From Murimonas intestini (GTDB taxonomy: Bacteria; Bacillota; Clostridia; Lachnospirales; Lachnospiraceae), in assembly GCF_024622195.1 (NCBI RefSeq), contig NZ_JANKBI010000010.1, positions 62,001 through 126,000 of the forward strand: a DNA stretch of 64,000 bases. Direction: 5' to 3'. The notes beneath the pieces were generated by a model, which had not been told where the DNA came from, searched no databases, and saw only the letters and a program-made list of their open reading frames with translations. Every line of letters starts with the position of its first letter. Position 1 is the stretch's first letter. Shown in pieces: positions 61,453 to 64,000 of the stretch. Both the position numbers and the translations under genes were made by a program.

Positions 61453-63160
61453 ACGTTCCTCCCCTTCCCGGCATCTCATTTACTGGCTCCTTTGGAATCA
61501 GGACCCTGTTCCTGCATCCGTGAGGCTCCACATTTTCAATGGAGACCAGATTCTTTTTGTCATACATCAGCTCCATCATCCTGCAGATACTGCTGAGTCC
61601 TACTCTGCTGCCGTCCCCGGCAGGCTGGGGATTTTCTTCCTCCATCCACTCCAGGACCTCCTCAGGATATCCGGGGCCGTCATCCTCCATTTCCAGCAGA
61701 AGATACTCTTCCCCATCCTTTTCGGTCCTGGCTGCCGTAATCAATATGGTGAGGGTAGATTCCACGTTCACCGCATACTTATATTCATTTTCCACAAAAG
61801 TGTGGATCAGCATCTGCGGGATCCTCCATTCCTCCAGCTCTTCCGGTATATTTATAAAATAAAATACGCATTCAGGATACTTCATCTCCTGCATTTCCAG
61901 ATAATTTTCCACATGGCGGATCTCCTCTTTGACAGGCACCGTGTGGAAGCCTGAGCGGAACATATACCTGATGTTGCCGCAGAACGCCTGGATATAGTCC
62001 TGAGCCTGGCGTGTCTTTCCCTGTCCGCACAGGCTGGAAATAGTAGTCAGCGCATTTAAAAAGAAGTGAGGCTTCAGCTGCAGACGGATACACCGAAGCT
62101 CTGACTCCTGAAGGCTTAACTGCTTCTCGTACCTCTGTATCTTCAGGCCGATGATCTCATCCATAAGCCTGTTAAAATTCTCTTTCAGTGAAGTGAATTC
62201 CCGGTTATGGCAGTTCTCCTCCACCCTGCAGTTATAATCACCCTTTTCTATCTTCTCCATTGTCCCCATCAGATGTGTCATGGGTCCTAACACTTCTCTT
62301 GTCAGGTACCTGATAAGAAAGGCACTGAGCACAACAATAGACAGGATCATGACAATAAAAACCAGCAGGCTTCCCTGTATCTTCCACACAGCTCCCGTTC
62401 TTCCCATGAGGGCAGCTATAGAAAGGCCTGTATCACCTATACCCTTCACAAATGTCCAGCTATCCGTTCCTCCCGGCTCTTCAAAGCTTCTGCCGCACCA
62501 CTCTGCTCCCCCGGCGCCTGCTGCCGCGCGCACTGTCCCTTCTTTATCTGCCAGCAAAAATGACAGTCCGTCCAGCTCCTCATTAAACACCTGATCCATC
62601 AGCCTTTGCTTTTGTACGAAAACTCCTATGGCCTGGTGATTATAAACATGTACCTTATATAAGTATTCCACCCCGCCTATGTTCTGGAACTCCCAGTCTG
62701 TCTCAAAGAATTCCTCATCCAGATAATCCTTTATACGTTCCCTCACCAGCAGAACCTGGGAATATGGCATAGAGCTCTTGGCATACTGGTAATTTAAATT
62801 TATATCATATGCCTCATCAGAAATAAGGATGGCGTCAGCGCATTCATTGTAAGTCAGCAGTTCCTTCATATACTGTTTCAGATCCAGGGATGCATACAGG
62901 CGCACTGCCTCATTCTGGCTCTTTAAAAGCGAAAGCTCCTGTGTCTTAAAAATTACATTTTTCATCAGAGTATCCATCCCTGATATCCATTTTTCCAGAT
63001 TCCCGCAGTATACATCCAGCAGATTTTCCCCATACTTCCGGGATTCCTTCTGGGAGGAGCGCAGGGAATAGACAGAAAATCCCACCAGCAGAACCATGAG
63101 CATAAACAGCAGGATACTGGTATACAGTACGATCCTTTTAACAAAAGATTTTTGTTTCAT
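61430..63160 (-). CDS. Sensor histidine kinase (YesM-like)
   Basis: 576 residues. TM1 ~10-30 (IVLYTSILLFMLMVLLVGFS), sensor ~32-260, TM2 ~262-285 (LLVFIVMILSIVVLSAFLI), HAMP and kinase core. Phospho-acceptor box: LQLKPHFFLNALTTISS. N box reads FVENEYKYAVN instead of the usual LVENAxxHG, so the ATP-binding lid may be altered. G boxes: MEDDGPGYPE and GSRVGLSSICRMME. First gene of the pair. GGGAGGGATAGAAAT before ATG; promoter at 63241-63269. Confidence 0.92.
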   Translation of the reverse strand: MKQKSFVKRIVLYTSILLFMLMVLLVGFSVYSLRSSQKESRKYGENLLDVYCGNLEKWISGMDTLMKNVIFKTQELSLLKSQNEAVRLYASLDLKQYMKELLTYNECADAILISDEAYDINLNYQYAKSSMPYSQVLLVRERIKDYLDEEFFETDWEFQNIGGVEYLYKVHVYNHQAIGVFVQKQRLMDQVFNEELDGLSFLLADKEGTVRAAAGAGGAEWCGRSFEEPGGTDSWTFVKGIGDTGLSIAALMGRTGAVWKIQGSLLVFIVMILSIVVLSAFLIRYLTREVLGPMTHLMGTMEKIEKGDYNCRVEENCHNREFTSLKENFNRLMDEIIGLKIQRYEKQLSLQESELRCIRLQLKPHFFLNALTTISSLCGQGKTRQAQDYIQAFCGNIRYMFRSGFHTVPVKEEIRHVENYLEMQEMKYPECVFYFINIPEELEEWRIPQMLIHTFVENEYKYAVNVESTLTILITAARTEKDGEEYLLLEMEDDGPGYPEEVLEWMEEENPQPAGDGSRVGLSSICRMMELMYDKKNLVSIENVEPHGCRNRVLIPKEPVNEMPGRGGTYEGTDSR

Positions 63161-63240
63161 ATTTCTATCCCTCCCTGGTGTATGGATTTTGGGCTGCCCA
63201 GAGCGTGCTTCAAAAATACTGCCAGCCTGACTTTGACTCC

Positions 63241-63269
63241 ATCATAGCAGAGTTTCTATCCTGAGGCAA
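63241..63269 (-). promoter_or_regulatory. Promoter of the kinase gene
   Basis: Minus strand TTGCCT (63269-63264), 17 bases, TATGAT (63246-63241) with an extended TGC before the -10. Confidence 0.65.
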
Positions 63270-63369
63270 TTCAAAGTGAAGTGGAAAAAAATGTTACTAC
63301 TCACTCCGTGACCGGTAACTGTCCGGCTGCTATCTGCGGAATTGAGCAGTAACTGTATTAAAGTTTTAT

Positions 63370-63786
63370 TCATCCAATACGATATACATGGATTTCCACT
63401 GAATTTGGAATCTTACCGCCCTCCAGACTGCCCACATAGACTCCTTTATTCAGCCAGGCGTATTTCCCATTTTCATCCGCGGTAAATCTTGGGACTGTTT
63501 TGATCCTGGCTGTACTGTCTTTCTCAAGTATTCCTTCATTTTCCACTGCAATATATTCTCCGTCATCAGTCTCCAGCATGTACTTTGCAAACACATGGGC
63601 ATCCCCGTTTGGTTTCTCTGTGTTCCAGTCTGCGCCGCCGCTCACAACGCTCCCTCTTACCCTGCCCTCCACGGATCCTCCCACAATGGGAATGACCCGC
63701 AGATAGCCGTCAAGACCGCTCCTTACTTCCCTGGCCTCCTCACAGATCACATTTAAACACATTACCTCTTCTGCCTGCAGCTGCAT
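63370..63786 (-). CDS. DUF3237-family protein
   Basis: 138 residues. Pattern of DUF3237: GYLRVIPIVGGSVEGRVRGSV near 28-48, SGGADWNTEKPNGDAHVFAKY, GEYIAVENEGI and NKGVYVGSLEGG, with a C terminus VEIHVYRIG. The family is a small beta-barrel of unknown function, often next to hydrolases. AAAGGAGGATATAATC before ATG is very strong. A weak promoter may be TTGCCC (63850-63845) - 17 - TATAGG (63827-63822). Stands alone; it is separated by about 210 bases from the kinase gene. Confidence 0.82.
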   Translation of the reverse strand: MQLQAEEVMCLNVICEEAREVRSGLDGYLRVIPIVGGSVEGRVRGSVVSGGADWNTEKPNGDAHVFAKYMLETDDGEYIAVENEGILEKDSTARIKTVPRFTADENGKYAWLNKGVYVGSLEGGKIPNSVEIHVYRIG

Positions 63787-63950
63787 GATTATATCCTCCT
63801 TTATCCTCTGCTGAATAGTTACCTATACTTACAAGTTTATCACTGGGCAAGGCACGGCTCTTTTAAATTCGGGCACAATATTATTAAAATTAAGGGAATT
63901 CCGTGAAAAATATTCAGTACTGTTCTTTTACCTTTATGCATGGTATACTT

Positions 63951-63977
63951 GTAGCTGTTTAGTACCTTCACAGTTAC
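63951..63977. repeat. GTAGCTG-N13-CAGTTAC repeat, copy 2
   Basis: Same layout and loop length as 27135-27161, with the shared core CTGTTYAGTRCCTTCACAGTTAC. A related 13-mer GCTGAATAGTTAC occurs at 63810-63822 and at 28059-28071. Confidence 0.6.
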
Positions 63978-64000
63978 ACTTACTCTACTAAATATAAGCT

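Noticed and set aside
1..64000. rRNA, tRNA, CRISPR arrays, intact insertion sequences, prophage
   Set aside because: None recognised by reading; short tRNAs could be missed without a covariance-model search.

Overview
The window looks like a chromosomal segment of a gut-type, mid-GC anaerobic Firmicute, most likely a Lachnospiraceae member (Blautia / Hungatella / Eisenbergiella-like). The reasons are the strong AGGAGG-type ribosome binding sites, sigma-A promoters, clostridial-type proteins, and above all the repeated cassettes of a CUT1 sugar ABC importer without ATPase next to an AraC-type response regulator and a YesM-type histidine kinase. The genus is an inference. No rRNA, tRNA or CRISPR array was recognised.

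Layout. 1-1702 (minus): an OLD-family ATPase/TOPRIM nuclease running off the left edge, probably phage defence. 2036-4768: a GH3 beta-glucosidase and a convergent glyoxalase-fold protein. 4994-8300: the NAD de novo operon nadA-nadB-nadC followed by an HTH-only NiaR-like protein. 8320-10413: a PTS EIIC fused to an EAL phosphodiesterase domain. 10630-12405: oleate hydratase. 12593-16331: an ABC-2 exporter with two ATPases and a divergent TetR-type regulator. 16476-19403: a second EAL protein with two periplasmic binding domains and a degenerate GGDEF domain.

19464-28049 is a D-galactonate / fucoside locus: dgoD, a GH29 fucosidase and a CUT1 importer on the minus strand, with KDPGal aldolase, galactonokinase and an IclR regulator divergent on the plus strand. 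Two 38-bp near-identical repeats each sit just downstream of one of two strong divergent promoters, which suggests IclR operators. 28086-28994 is a small accessory pocket: an unknown 146-aa protein, an IS110 transposase scrap and a double-glycine-leader peptide gene.

29038-37311 is a CUT1 importer with a cytoplasmic sulfatase and a divergent two-component system. 37409-40176 carries two GNATs and an ECF sigma/anti-sigma pair. 40184-49243 is a second importer with a GH95-like hydrolase and a divergent two-component system. 49246-53039 is the oxidative pentose phosphate operon (6-phosphogluconolactonase, gnd, zwf) behind a full-consensus promoter overlapped by a perfect dyad. 53040-54710 is an AT-rich, hairpin-rich patch around a lone GNAT and looks acquired. 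54711-63160 is a third importer of LplB/LplC type with an esterase, a NIF3-family protein and its own two-component system on the same strand. 63370-63786 is a DUF3237 protein near several copies of a GTAACTG-type motif.

Taken together this is mostly a glycan-foraging region (fucosides, sulfated sugars, galactonate, beta-glucosides) whose importers must share an ATPase encoded elsewhere. Set into it are two differently sensing c-di-GMP phosphodiesterases, a probable defence nuclease and a small orphan peptide gene. The least ordinary items are the EIIC-EAL fusion, the cysteine-cluster OLD nuclease, the double-glycine peptide pocket and the acquired-looking patch at 53-54.7 kb.
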